A DNA stretch of 64,000 nt, taken from NCBI GenBank assembly GCA_023428905.1, contig JAEYWP010000007.1, positions 416,980 through 480,979 of the forward strand, written 5' to 3'. Source of the stretch: Verrucomicrobiota bacterium (GTDB lineage: Bacteria > Verrucomicrobiota > Verrucomicrobiia > Opitutales > Opitutaceae). The notes under the pieces were generated by a model that had not been told where the DNA came from, made no database searches, and worked only from the letters and a program-made list of their open reading frames with translations. Numbering within the stretch: position 1 is the first letter of the stretch; every line of letters begins with the position of its first letter. Made by a program: the position numbers and the translations under genes. Shown here one piece after another: positions 1-6,883 of the stretch.

Positions 1-462
1 GAAGGCGAGGAGCCGGCAGATCGCCTCGCCGATCACGGCGGAGCGCAGGTGACCGACATGCATCTGCTTCGCCGTGTTGGGCGAACTATAGTCCACCACC
101 CAGGTCTGGCCGGCATAACCGGTGGCCGCTCCCTGCTCCAGGGCGGCGGGTGAGGCGTGCGACTTCAGCCAGTGAAGCAGGGTGTCGGGCTTGGCCGCAA
201 AGTTGATGAAGCCCGGTCCGGCGATCGAAACGGCGTAGCTGTCCTTCACCCCCGTATCCAGGGAGCCGATCAGGGCCTCCGCCACCGCCCGCGGGTTTTT
301 CTTTTCCCGCTTGGCGTAGGCCAGCACGCCGTTGGCCTGGAAATCCCCGTGCCGCGGGTCCGCCGTGCGGACGTCGGGCGAGAAGGCTCCCAGCCCGGCG
401 GCGGCGGCCGCGGCGTTGAGAGCCGCTTCGAGGTCGGCGGCGAGGTTGAAGGAGGCGTGCAT
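1..462 (-). CDS. argS: Arginyl-tRNA synthetase, N-terminal part (cut by window edge)
   Basis: Class I aminoacyl-tRNA synthetase that charges tRNA-Arg in the cytoplasm. Reading the minus strand from the ATG at 462 gives 154 codons open to base 1, so the C-terminal two thirds (including any KMSKS motif) are outside the window. The N-terminal domain is followed by the ArgS signature VDYSSPNTAKQMHVGHLRS near residues 123-141, where HVGH (135-138) is the class I HIGH box. The gene is divergent from the thymidine phosphorylase gene, with about 170 bp between them. No closer in-frame start with a better context was seen. The family assignment is secure; the exact start is likely but not proven. Confidence 0.93.
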   Translation of the reverse strand, partial: MHASFNLAADLEAALNAAAAAAGLGAFSPDVRTADPRHGDFQANGVLAYAKREKKNPRAVAEALIGSLDTGVKDSYAVSIAGPGFINFAAKPDTLLHWLKSHASPAALEQGAATGYAGQTWVVDYSSPNTAKQMHVGHLRSAVIGEAICRLLAF

Positions 463-630
463 CCGGGCAGTCAACCCGGGCCGCCACCGGGCCGGCAAGA
501 CCCGTTTTCGCCCCCGCTGTATCCCCTCCGCCGGCACGGGCTCGGCCACATTAAGCTCGACATTGGAGGCTCAGGCGGTTGGCTTGTACACTTTGCGGCC
601 CGCCGGTCCGCTCCCTCCCAAGTCCCACTC

Positions 631-1974
631 ATGACTAAACGAACCCTGCCTCCTCGGAGGTTCATCAAGCCGTCGTTCGAATTCCTGATCGAGAAGAAAC
701 GTGATGGTGGCGAATTCAACCAAGAAGAAATTCGCTACATCATTGATAGCACGCTGGATGGGGAGATGCCTCAGCACCAGCTGGCAGCCCTTGCCATGGC
801 TATCTACTTCCAGGGAATGTCGGCCCAGGAGACGGCCGATTTGACCGAGGAAATGATGCTTTCGGGGGAGGTCATCGACCTGTCCCACATCGCCAAGCCG
901 AAGATCGACAAGTATTCAACGGGTGGAGTCGGCGACAAGACCTCGCTCGTCCTGGTCCCCCTCGCGATGGCCAGCGGCGTGGTCGTCCCGATGATGTGCG
1001 GGGTGGAGCACGATTACGTGGTCAACACCCTGGAAAAGCTGGCGGCCATCCCCGGCTTCAAGGGCAACCACACCAACGAGCAGTTTTCCAATCAACTGGC
1101 CCGGATCGGCGGCGCGATCGTCGCCCAGACCGAGGATCTGGCGCCGGCGGACGCCAAGCTGTATGACCTCCGCAAGGACACGGGCACCATCCCGAGCCTT
1201 CCCCTGATCACCGGCAGCGTGCTTTCCAAGAAGCTGGCCGAGGGGTCGGAAGGCCTGGTGATCGACGTCAAGTGGGGCAATGGTTCCTTCATCAAGGACC
1301 TCGAGCAGGCCAAGCAACTGGCCCGTTCCATGACCCGCGTCGGCCGCTCGATGAAGCGCCGTTGCGTCGCCCTGGTGACCGACATGAATCAGCCGCTCGG
1401 CGACACCGTGGGCACGTCCCTCGAAGTCAAGGAGGCGATCCAGTTGCTCAAGGGCGAGGGCCCGGAGGACATGAAGGAGCTCGTGCTCAAGCTGGGCATG
1501 GAGATCGTCCGCCTCGCCGGCGTGGCAGGCTCGACCCTCTCAGCCAAGCAGACGGTGCAACGCCACCTGACCGATGGTTCCGCGCTCGAGAAGTTCAAGG
1601 AGCTGGTCAAGGCGCAGGGCGGCGACCCGTCCTTCATCGACCACCCGGAAAAATTCCCGGCCGCAAAGCACATCCGCAAACTCCCCGCCCCAAAGCGTGG
1701 ATACGTGCACACCATCAACGCGGCCATGATCGCCCGCGGCGTGCACCTCCTTGGCGCCGGGATCGAACACGAGCACGACAAGATCGACCATTCGGTCGGC
1801 GTCTCGGAGATCAAAAAGGTCGGCACCCAGGTCAAGCAGGGTGAGCCGCTGATGATGATCCACTACAACGACGAGGCGAAGCTCGAGCAGGCACTGGAGT
1901 ATTTCAAAAACGCCTACCGCCTCGCCCCCAAACGCCCGACCCCGCCGCCGCTGGTGGTGGAGCGCGTCGCCTGA
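631..1974 (+). CDS. deoA: Thymidine (pyrimidine-nucleoside) phosphorylase, divergent active-site loop
   Basis: 447 residues, the usual length for the family, which phosphorolyses thymidine or other pyrimidine nucleosides to base plus (deoxy)ribose-1-phosphate in nucleoside salvage. The phosphate-binding segment KYSTGGVGDKTSL (from Lys94) is intact, and the later LR...SLPLIT-S---SKKLAEG block that holds the base-binding Arg, Ser and Lys is present. The highly conserved family loop SGRGLGHTGGT is replaced, without any length change, by CGVEHDYVVNT (residues 123-133), which keeps only one Gly and the last Thr. The DNA was re-read in all three frames and no compensating frameshift restores the usual sequence. 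I chose the ATG at 631 because the upstream extension is composition-driven. Substrate specificity, and even phosphorylase activity, should be treated as inferred. Confidence 0.85.
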   Translation: MTKRTLPPRRFIKPSFEFLIEKKRDGGEFNQEEIRYIIDSTLDGEMPQHQLAALAMAIYFQGMSAQETADLTEEMMLSGEVIDLSHIAKPKIDKYSTGGVGDKTSLVLVPLAMASGVVVPMMCGVEHDYVVNTLEKLAAIPGFKGNHTNEQFSNQLARIGGAIVAQTEDLAPADAKLYDLRKDTGTIPSLPLITGSVLSKKLAEGSEGLVIDVKWGNGSFIKDLEQAKQLARSMTRVGRSMKRRCVALVTDMNQPLGDTVGTSLEVKEAIQLLKGEGPEDMKELVLKLGMEIVRLAGVAGSTLSAKQTVQRHLTDGSALEKFKELVKAQGGDPSFIDHPEKFPAAKHIRKLPAPKRGYVHTINAAMIARGVHLLGAGIEHEHDKIDHSVGVSEIKKVGTQVKQGEPLMMIHYNDEAKLEQALEYFKNAYRLAPKRPTPPPLVVERVA

Positions 1975-2002
1975 GCGAAGCAAGCGAATCTGTTTATCCA
2001 AG

Positions 2003-2030
2003 CCGACCGGTCCGCCGGTCGGTTTTTTTT
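2003..2030 (+). terminator. Rho-independent terminator after deoA
   Basis: A perfect 8-bp stem (CCGACCGG / CCGGTCGG) with a 4-nt loop is followed at once by eight T. It lies 28 bp after the thymidine phosphorylase stop codon. Confidence 0.9.
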
Positions 2031-2068
2031 GTGCGCGCGCGCCGCGCGACGTGCTGAAGAGATGGGGT

Positions 2069-2236
2069 AGCACAGAGGGCACACGAGGAGGCACGGAGAC
2101 CACGGAGCGAAGGCACTGCCGGCTTGGCGTCAGAGGGAACTGGAATTGGGGAGGCAGGCGGCCGGTGTCCCCTGAGAGCGCACGCCTTCGAGACCACCTC
2201 AGTGACCTCCGTGCCTCCTCTTGTGCCCTCTGTGCT
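2069..2236. repeat. Gene-less inverted-repeat element (short relative of the 27.4 kb element)
   Basis: The arms at 2069-2105 and 2200-2236 are imperfect inverted copies of a sequence built around CACAGAGGGCACA-GAGGAGGCAC-GAG. They enclose about 95 bp without an obvious gene. The same two arms flank the GxxExxY gene at 27417-27873, so this looks like a deleted or non-autonomous member of that family. It fills most of the 356-bp gap between deoA and the rRNA methyltransferase gene. That it is mobile is inference; no target-site duplication was clear by eye. Confidence 0.75.
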
Positions 2237-2330
2237 CCCCAGCACCGCGCATGCTCCCCAGCACCGCGCGTGCTGCGCCCCCTCGCAACAGAATCGACGT
2301 CGCGGGGGATTCAGGTTTGGGTGGGCGGGC

Positions 2331-3569
2331 ATGTCCGAAGAGCCTGCCTCCGAACCTACCGCACGACCGGCGCCCACGTACGACCGCTCGACCTGGCCCA
2401 CCCCGTGGGCGCAGCTGAAATACTTCACCTTCCAGCCGGCAATCTTTCCGCGCCTCCTCGGACACACCTCACCGGACGCGCGGCCGGGCGATCTGGTGGC
2501 GGTGTACGACAAGGCGGGTCAACGCCTCGGCGCCGGCCTCTTTAATCCGCGTGCAAAGATTCCGCTGCGCGTCGTTGCGCACGGCACCGACCCCCTGGAC
2601 GAAAGCTACTTTGAAATCGCGATCCGGCGCGCCGTCGCCCTGCGTCGCACGGTTTTCAAACTCGACGAGGTTTCGGACGCCTACCGGTTGATCAACTCCG
2701 ACGGCGACGGCCTCAGCGGGCTCACCATCGACCGGTACGGCGAAACGCTCTTTTGCGAACTCTACAGCCTGGGCATCGCGCAGCGTCTGCCCCGCTGGCT
2801 TCCACTGCTGCACGAACTGGCCGGGACCCGTTTTGCCCGCGTCCACGTCGACCACGATCTCGGCAGCCTCGAGGGCATCAAACCCTCCGTCTTCAACGAA
2901 ACCAATGCGGCCGCACCGCGGCTGGTGAAGATTCGGGAGCACGGGGTGCGTTACGAAGTGGACTTCGCGGAAGGGCACAAGACCGGCTTTTTCTGCGACC
3001 AGCGCGAAAACCGGAAGGGGATCGCGCGCTTCACCCAGGGTGCCCGCGTGCTGGACCTCTGCTCGTACACCGGCGGCTTTTCGCTCTGCGCCAAGGTACT
3101 CGGCGGAGCCGAGGATGTCACGGGGGTGGACCTCGACGAGAAAGCGATCGAGCAGGCCAAACGAAACGCCAACCTGAACCAGGCCCGGATCAAATGGGTG
3201 CACGCCGACGCCTTCGCCTACGCGCGGCAGATGCAGCAGAACGGCCAGACCTGGGATGTCGTCGTCCTCGACCCGCCGAAGTTCATCTTCACGCGCGACG
3301 AAAGCGGCAACTGGGAGGGACGCCAAAAGTACGAGGACCTCAACCAACTCGCCATCAGCCTGGTGAAGCCGGGCGGCGTTTTTGTCACCTGCTCCTGCTC
3401 CGGACTGCTCAGCCTCGAGGATTTCGAGCAGCACGTGATCAAGGCCGCACACCGCCTCCACCGTCGCCTGCAGTTTTTCGATCGGACCGGTCCCGGGGCA
3501 GATCACCCCGTTTATTCCAACTGTCTGGAGAGCCGCTACCTCAAGGTGCTGTGGAGCCGGGTGATCTAG
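2331..3569 (+). CDS. Class I SAM-dependent rRNA (cytosine-C5) methyltransferase, RlmI-like
   Basis: 412 residues. After a linker of about 40 residues comes a PUA-like RNA-binding segment (GDLVAVYDKAGQRLGAGLFN), then an EEHUD-type middle domain and a Rossmann methyltransferase domain. Visible motifs are the SAM-binding DLCSYTGGFS, the acidic VTGVDLDEKAI strand end, the DPPKF motif IV and a CSCS motif containing the Cys expected of m5C methyltransferases. In the family this enzyme methylates 23S rRNA (RlmI, C1962 in E. coli); the exact target here is inference. The ATG at 2331 lies just after the inverted-repeat element; a longer reading would run through that repeat and was rejected. Confidence 0.85.
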   Translation: MSEEPASEPTARPAPTYDRSTWPTPWAQLKYFTFQPAIFPRLLGHTSPDARPGDLVAVYDKAGQRLGAGLFNPRAKIPLRVVAHGTDPLDESYFEIAIRRAVALRRTVFKLDEVSDAYRLINSDGDGLSGLTIDRYGETLFCELYSLGIAQRLPRWLPLLHELAGTRFARVHVDHDLGSLEGIKPSVFNETNAAAPRLVKIREHGVRYEVDFAEGHKTGFFCDQRENRKGIARFTQGARVLDLCSYTGGFSLCAKVLGGAEDVTGVDLDEKAIEQAKRNANLNQARIKWVHADAFAYARQMQQNGQTWDVVVLDPPKFIFTRDESGNWEGRQKYEDLNQLAISLVKPGGVFVTCSCSGLLSLEDFEQHVIKAAHRLHRRLQFFDRTGPGADHPVYSNCLESRYLKVLWSRVI

Positions 3570-3622
3570 CCGCAAACTTCGCCTCGACATAGCTCGGTCC
3601 ACCGAAACGATCGCCTCCGCTT

Positions 3623-4294
3623 ATGGGACAGATCGATCATCTACTGGCGCAGAACAAACAGTGGGCCGAGTCCATCCGGGCCCAGGACCCGGAGTTCTTC
3701 CTGAAACTCTCGCGGCAGCAGTCTCCGGAGTACCTCTGGATCGGCTGCTCCGACAGCCGCGTGCCGGCGAACGAGATCGTCAATCTCCTGCCCGGCGAAT
3801 TGTTCGTTCATCGCAACATCGCGAACGTGGTGGTCCACACCGACCTGAACTGCCTTTCGGTGATGCAATTCGCGGTGGATGTGCTGAAGGTGAAACACAT
3901 CATCGTGGTCGGGCATTACGGCTGCAGCGGCGTGCGCGCCGCCTTGCGGTGCGAGCGTGTCGGACTGGCGGACAACTGGCTCCGCCACGTCCAGGATGTG
4001 GCGGAGAAACACAAGACCTGCGTGCACAGCCTCAAGGGCGACCAACTGCGCACGAACCGGCTGTGTGAGCTCAACGTGATCGAGCAGGTGGCCAATGTCT
4101 GCCAGACCACGATCGTGCGCGACGCCTGGCAACGCGGCCAGGCCCTGACCATCCACAGTTGGATTTACGGCTTGAAGGACGGCATCGTGCGGGACCTGGG
4201 GATGCGTGTGTCGACGATCGAGGAACTGGACCCCCACTACCGCGCGGCACTCGCGGCCGTCGAGGCGGGCGAGGTGTTCACCGCCCCCGTCTAG
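3623..4294 (+). CDS. can: Beta-class carbonic anhydrase
   Basis: 223 residues, typical of bacterial beta-carbonic anhydrases, which interconvert CO2 and bicarbonate in the cytoplasm. Zinc ligands Cys42, His98 and Cys101 are present in GCSDSRVPANEI and VVGHYGCSGV, and the catalytic Asp44-Arg46 dyad is intact. HSWIYGLKDGIVRDLG near the C-terminus is a family hallmark. The gene starts 53 bp after the methyltransferase stop, so co-transcription is possible. A 9-bp GC-rich hairpin at 4318-4339 follows the stop but has no T-run on this strand. Confidence 0.95.
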   Translation: MGQIDHLLAQNKQWAESIRAQDPEFFLKLSRQQSPEYLWIGCSDSRVPANEIVNLLPGELFVHRNIANVVVHTDLNCLSVMQFAVDVLKVKHIIVVGHYGCSGVRAALRCERVGLADNWLRHVQDVAEKHKTCVHSLKGDQLRTNRLCELNVIEQVANVCQTTIVRDAWQRGQALTIHSWIYGLKDGIVRDLGMRVSTIEELDPHYRAALAAVEAGEVFTAPV

Positions 4295-4348
4295 CGCGGA
4301 GCAGGGGTGCGGTTCCGCCGCCGGTGTGAGCACCGGCGGGCCGGGCAG

Positions 4349-4378
4349 AAAAAAAGCCCGCTCCTGCGAGCGGGCTTT
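4349..4378 (-). terminator. Rho-independent terminator of efp
   Basis: Stem AAAGCCCGCT / AGCGGGCTTT with a 6-nt loop. On the minus strand the stem is followed by a run of seven T, ending the efp transcript about 23 bp after its stop. The same stem may also help end the convergent carbonic anhydrase transcript. Confidence 0.88.
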
Positions 4379-4400
4379 GGTGCAAAGGGTTTGGCGGCGA

Positions 4401-4958
4401 TCAGGCGCGGCCGAGGTAGCTGCCGTCGGCGGTGCTGACGCGGACGATCTCGCCTTCCTTGACGAAAAGCGGGACTTGGATCACCAGGCCGGTTTCCAGC
4501 TTGGCCGGCTTCTGGACGTTGCTGGCGGTGTCGCCTTTGATGCCGTCCGCGCTCTCCGTGATCTTGAGGGCCACGGCGGAGGGCAGGTCGATCGTGATCG
4601 GCTTGTCGTCGACGAAGAGGACTTCGACCTTGCCGTTGGCCGTCAGGTAATTCTTCGCTTCGCCGACGAGGTTGGCGGTCAACTCCACCGTCTCGTACGA
4701 CTCGGGATCGATGAAGGCGTAGGTGTCGCGATCTGCGTAGCTGAATTCCAGCGTGCGTTTGTCGGTGGACAGCACCTCGACCGTATCCGTGGAGTTGAAG
4801 CGTTGGTCGAGCGACTTGCCGTAACGCAGGTTGCGCATCTTCATCTGCACAAAGGCGCGAAGGTTACCAGGGGTGCGGTGCTGCGTCTCCATCACCAGAT
4901 GGGGCTCACCGTTGAATTTGATCACTTGGCCTTTGCGGATGTCGTTGGCTGCGGGCAT
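4401..4958 (-). CDS. efp: Elongation factor P with Asn at the modification-site position
   Basis: 185 residues with the normal three-barrel EF-P layout; it relieves ribosome stalling at polyproline stretches. The start at 4958 gives MPAANDIRKGQVIKFNGEPH, the usual KOW-like N-terminus; the 42-residue upstream extension of the same frame has no EF-P similarity. The tip loop of domain I reads RTPGNLRAFV, so the residue matching the modified Lys34 of E. coli (PGKGQAF) or Arg of Pseudomonas is Asn32. The C-terminal GLVIQVPLFVKEGEIVRVSTADGSYLGR is canonical. Single gene, with its own terminator downstream. Confidence 0.95.
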   Translation of the reverse strand: MPAANDIRKGQVIKFNGEPHLVMETQHRTPGNLRAFVQMKMRNLRYGKSLDQRFNSTDTVEVLSTDKRTLEFSYADRDTYAFIDPESYETVELTANLVGEAKNYLTANGKVEVLFVDDKPITIDLPSAVALKITESADGIKGDTASNVQKPAKLETGLVIQVPLFVKEGEIVRVSTADGSYLGRA

Positions 4959-5087
4959 GGGCGGGACGTGGCTTTCGGTTGATAAAAGGAACTGGTGTAA
5001 GCCACGCCGAAGGAGACTGTCAAGGCGGGCATTCGGACGGCGTTCCCCGGGGTCTCCCACGGGGTGGGGAGACCCGGAGCGCAAGGC

Positions 5088-6845
5088 TCAGGCTTCGCGG
5101 TAGCGCACCGGTTCGAAGCGGGGCGCGAGTGCGTGGTGCACGGCGAAGGTCACCAGGTAAGCGAAGGCGCAGATGCTAAAGAGCACGTTGTAGCCGGCCG
5201 CCGGGTTGTCCTTAAACTGGTCGAGGATCTTTCCGCAGTAGATCGGGAAGTAGATGCCCATGAAGGCGCCGGCGAGGCCGCCGATACCGGTGATGGACGC
5301 GACGGCACGTTTGGGAAACATGTCCGAGACCGTGGTGTAGAGGTTGGCGGACCAGGCCTGGTGCGCGGAGCCGGCCAGGGCGATGAGGAACACCGCCGGC
5401 CAGTCGCCGACGTGGGTCACGCCCAGGATCGGCAGAACGCAGCAGGCGAAAAAAAGCATCCCGGTCTTGCGGGCGCGGGTCACGGTCCAGCCGCGTTTGG
5501 TCAAATAACCGGTCACCCATCCACCTGCGATGCTGAGGATGGTGATGATAATGTAGGTCGTTGCGAGGTGGACCCAGCTCTTCTTGATGTCCAGGCCGCG
5601 GGTCGCCTTGAAGTAGTCGGGCAGCCAGATCAGGAAGAACCACCAGATCGGATCGGTCATGAACTTCGCCACGATAAAGGACCACGTCTGGCGGTAGCCG
5701 AGGAGTCCGGGCGACGGGTCCGCCTCGCCGAACGAGTTTGCGGTGGCCTGCCCGGGAACGAAACCCAGCGTGAGGAAGGCGAAAATCAGCACGGCGGTGG
5801 GGATCATGGTGACGGCCTTGACCCAGTTTTCCGCGCCCAGGGTGCCGGTGGAAATGGCCCAGTAGGTGAGGCCGGCGGCGGCGATTGTACCGAGCAGGCA
5901 GTTTACCGCCACGATCCCGATGGATTTGCCCACGTCGTGGGCACGGCGGATCTGCAGGACAATCGCGCCCCAAAACGCGATCCCGGTCCACGCCAGCGCC
6001 AGGACGATGCTGATGATCCGGCCCGCCGACTTGAGCACCTGGAAGAGGTCCACGACCACGAAGGCGGTGACAATGCTCATGCCGATGAGGGCCAGGCCCA
6101 CGCCCCAGAGCGATGCCCGCGGGGCGCGCCCAGAGGTGTCGAAGAAGGAGGTCTTTTTTGAGGTCTCGGACGGCTGGTCGTTCGCCTTTTCGTCGAGGTC
6201 GCTGTGAATGTGAGCCAGCTCCGCTGCATTCACGGTCTTGATCCGCTCGGGGGAGTTGTAGAGGGGAATCCAGAAGACCAGCCAGACCAGTCCGGCCACG
6301 CCGGCGGCGATGAAGGCCCAGTGCCAGCCGAAGGTGAAGGCGATCCAGGGCACCAGCATGGGGGCGACGATTGCACCTACATTTGTACCCGAATTGAAGA
6401 TACTCGTGGCCAGCGCGCGCTCCTTTTTGGGAAACCACATTGCGGTGGCCTTGATGGCGGAGGGGAAATTGCCGCCTTCGCCGAGTCCGAGGGAGATGCG
6501 GGCGACGAAGAAGCCGCTCACCGTGGTGACCAGCGCGTGACCGAGGGCGGCCGCGCTCCATGCAGTGATGGAGACGGCGTAGCCGACCTTGGTGCCGAAA
6601 CGGTCGATGAACCAGCCGAAGCAGAGCAGGCCGATCCCGTACGCACCCTGGAAGGCGCCGTTCACGCGGCCAAAGTCCTCGTTGGTCCAGCCCAGTTCCT
6701 GGTCCAGGATCTCCTTGATCAGGGACAGGATCTGCCGGTCCACGTAATTGACCGTGGTGGCGAAGAACAACAGGGCGCAGACCAGCCATCGGTAGTTGGT
6801 CAGCTTGTGCGCAGGTGCATCGGTGGGTTGAACGGAGGCAGGCAT
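5088..6845 (-). CDS. MFS hexuronate-type transporter (ExuT-like) with extra central membrane insert
   Basis: 585 residues, about 150 longer than E. coli ExuT (anion:cation symporter family). The N-half shows the family pattern NYVDRQILSLI, DRFGTKVGY and GLGEGGNFPSAIK, and the C-half resumes at about residue 385 (TWSFIVAKFMTDPIWWFFLIWLPDY is split here only for description). Residues ~245-375, in place of the usual cytoplasmic loop, contain roughly four additional hydrophobic segments. The gene lies 38 bp downstream of the GH105-GH28 gene on the same strand, so import of galacturonate or unsaturated rhamnogalacturonan products is the likely role; the substrate is inference. Confidence 0.85.
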   Translation of the reverse strand: MPASVQPTDAPAHKLTNYRWLVCALLFFATTVNYVDRQILSLIKEILDQELGWTNEDFGRVNGAFQGAYGIGLLCFGWFIDRFGTKVGYAVSITAWSAAALGHALVTTVSGFFVARISLGLGEGGNFPSAIKATAMWFPKKERALATSIFNSGTNVGAIVAPMLVPWIAFTFGWHWAFIAAGVAGLVWLVFWIPLYNSPERIKTVNAAELAHIHSDLDEKANDQPSETSKKTSFFDTSGRAPRASLWGVGLALIGMSIVTAFVVVDLFQVLKSAGRIISIVLALAWTGIAFWGAIVLQIRRAHDVGKSIGIVAVNCLLGTIAAAGLTYWAISTGTLGAENWVKAVTMIPTAVLIFAFLTLGFVPGQATANSFGEADPSPGLLGYRQTWSFIVAKFMTDPIWWFFLIWLPDYFKATRGLDIKKSWVHLATTYIIITILSIAGGWVTGYLTKRGWTVTRARKTGMLFFACCVLPILGVTHVGDWPAVFLIALAGSAHQAWSANLYTTVSDMFPKRAVASITGIGGLAGAFMGIYFPIYCGKILDQFKDNPAAGYNVLFSICAFAYLVTFAVHHALAPRFEPVRYREA

Positions 6846-6883
6846 GTGGGGTTGGGTTCGCTGAGGCTAAAGAGGTGTGGGCT

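Noticed and set aside
4318..4339. Intrinsic terminator for the carbonic anhydrase gene
   Set aside because: The 9-bp hairpin has no T-run after it on the plus strand; termination may instead use the shared stem at 4353-4378.
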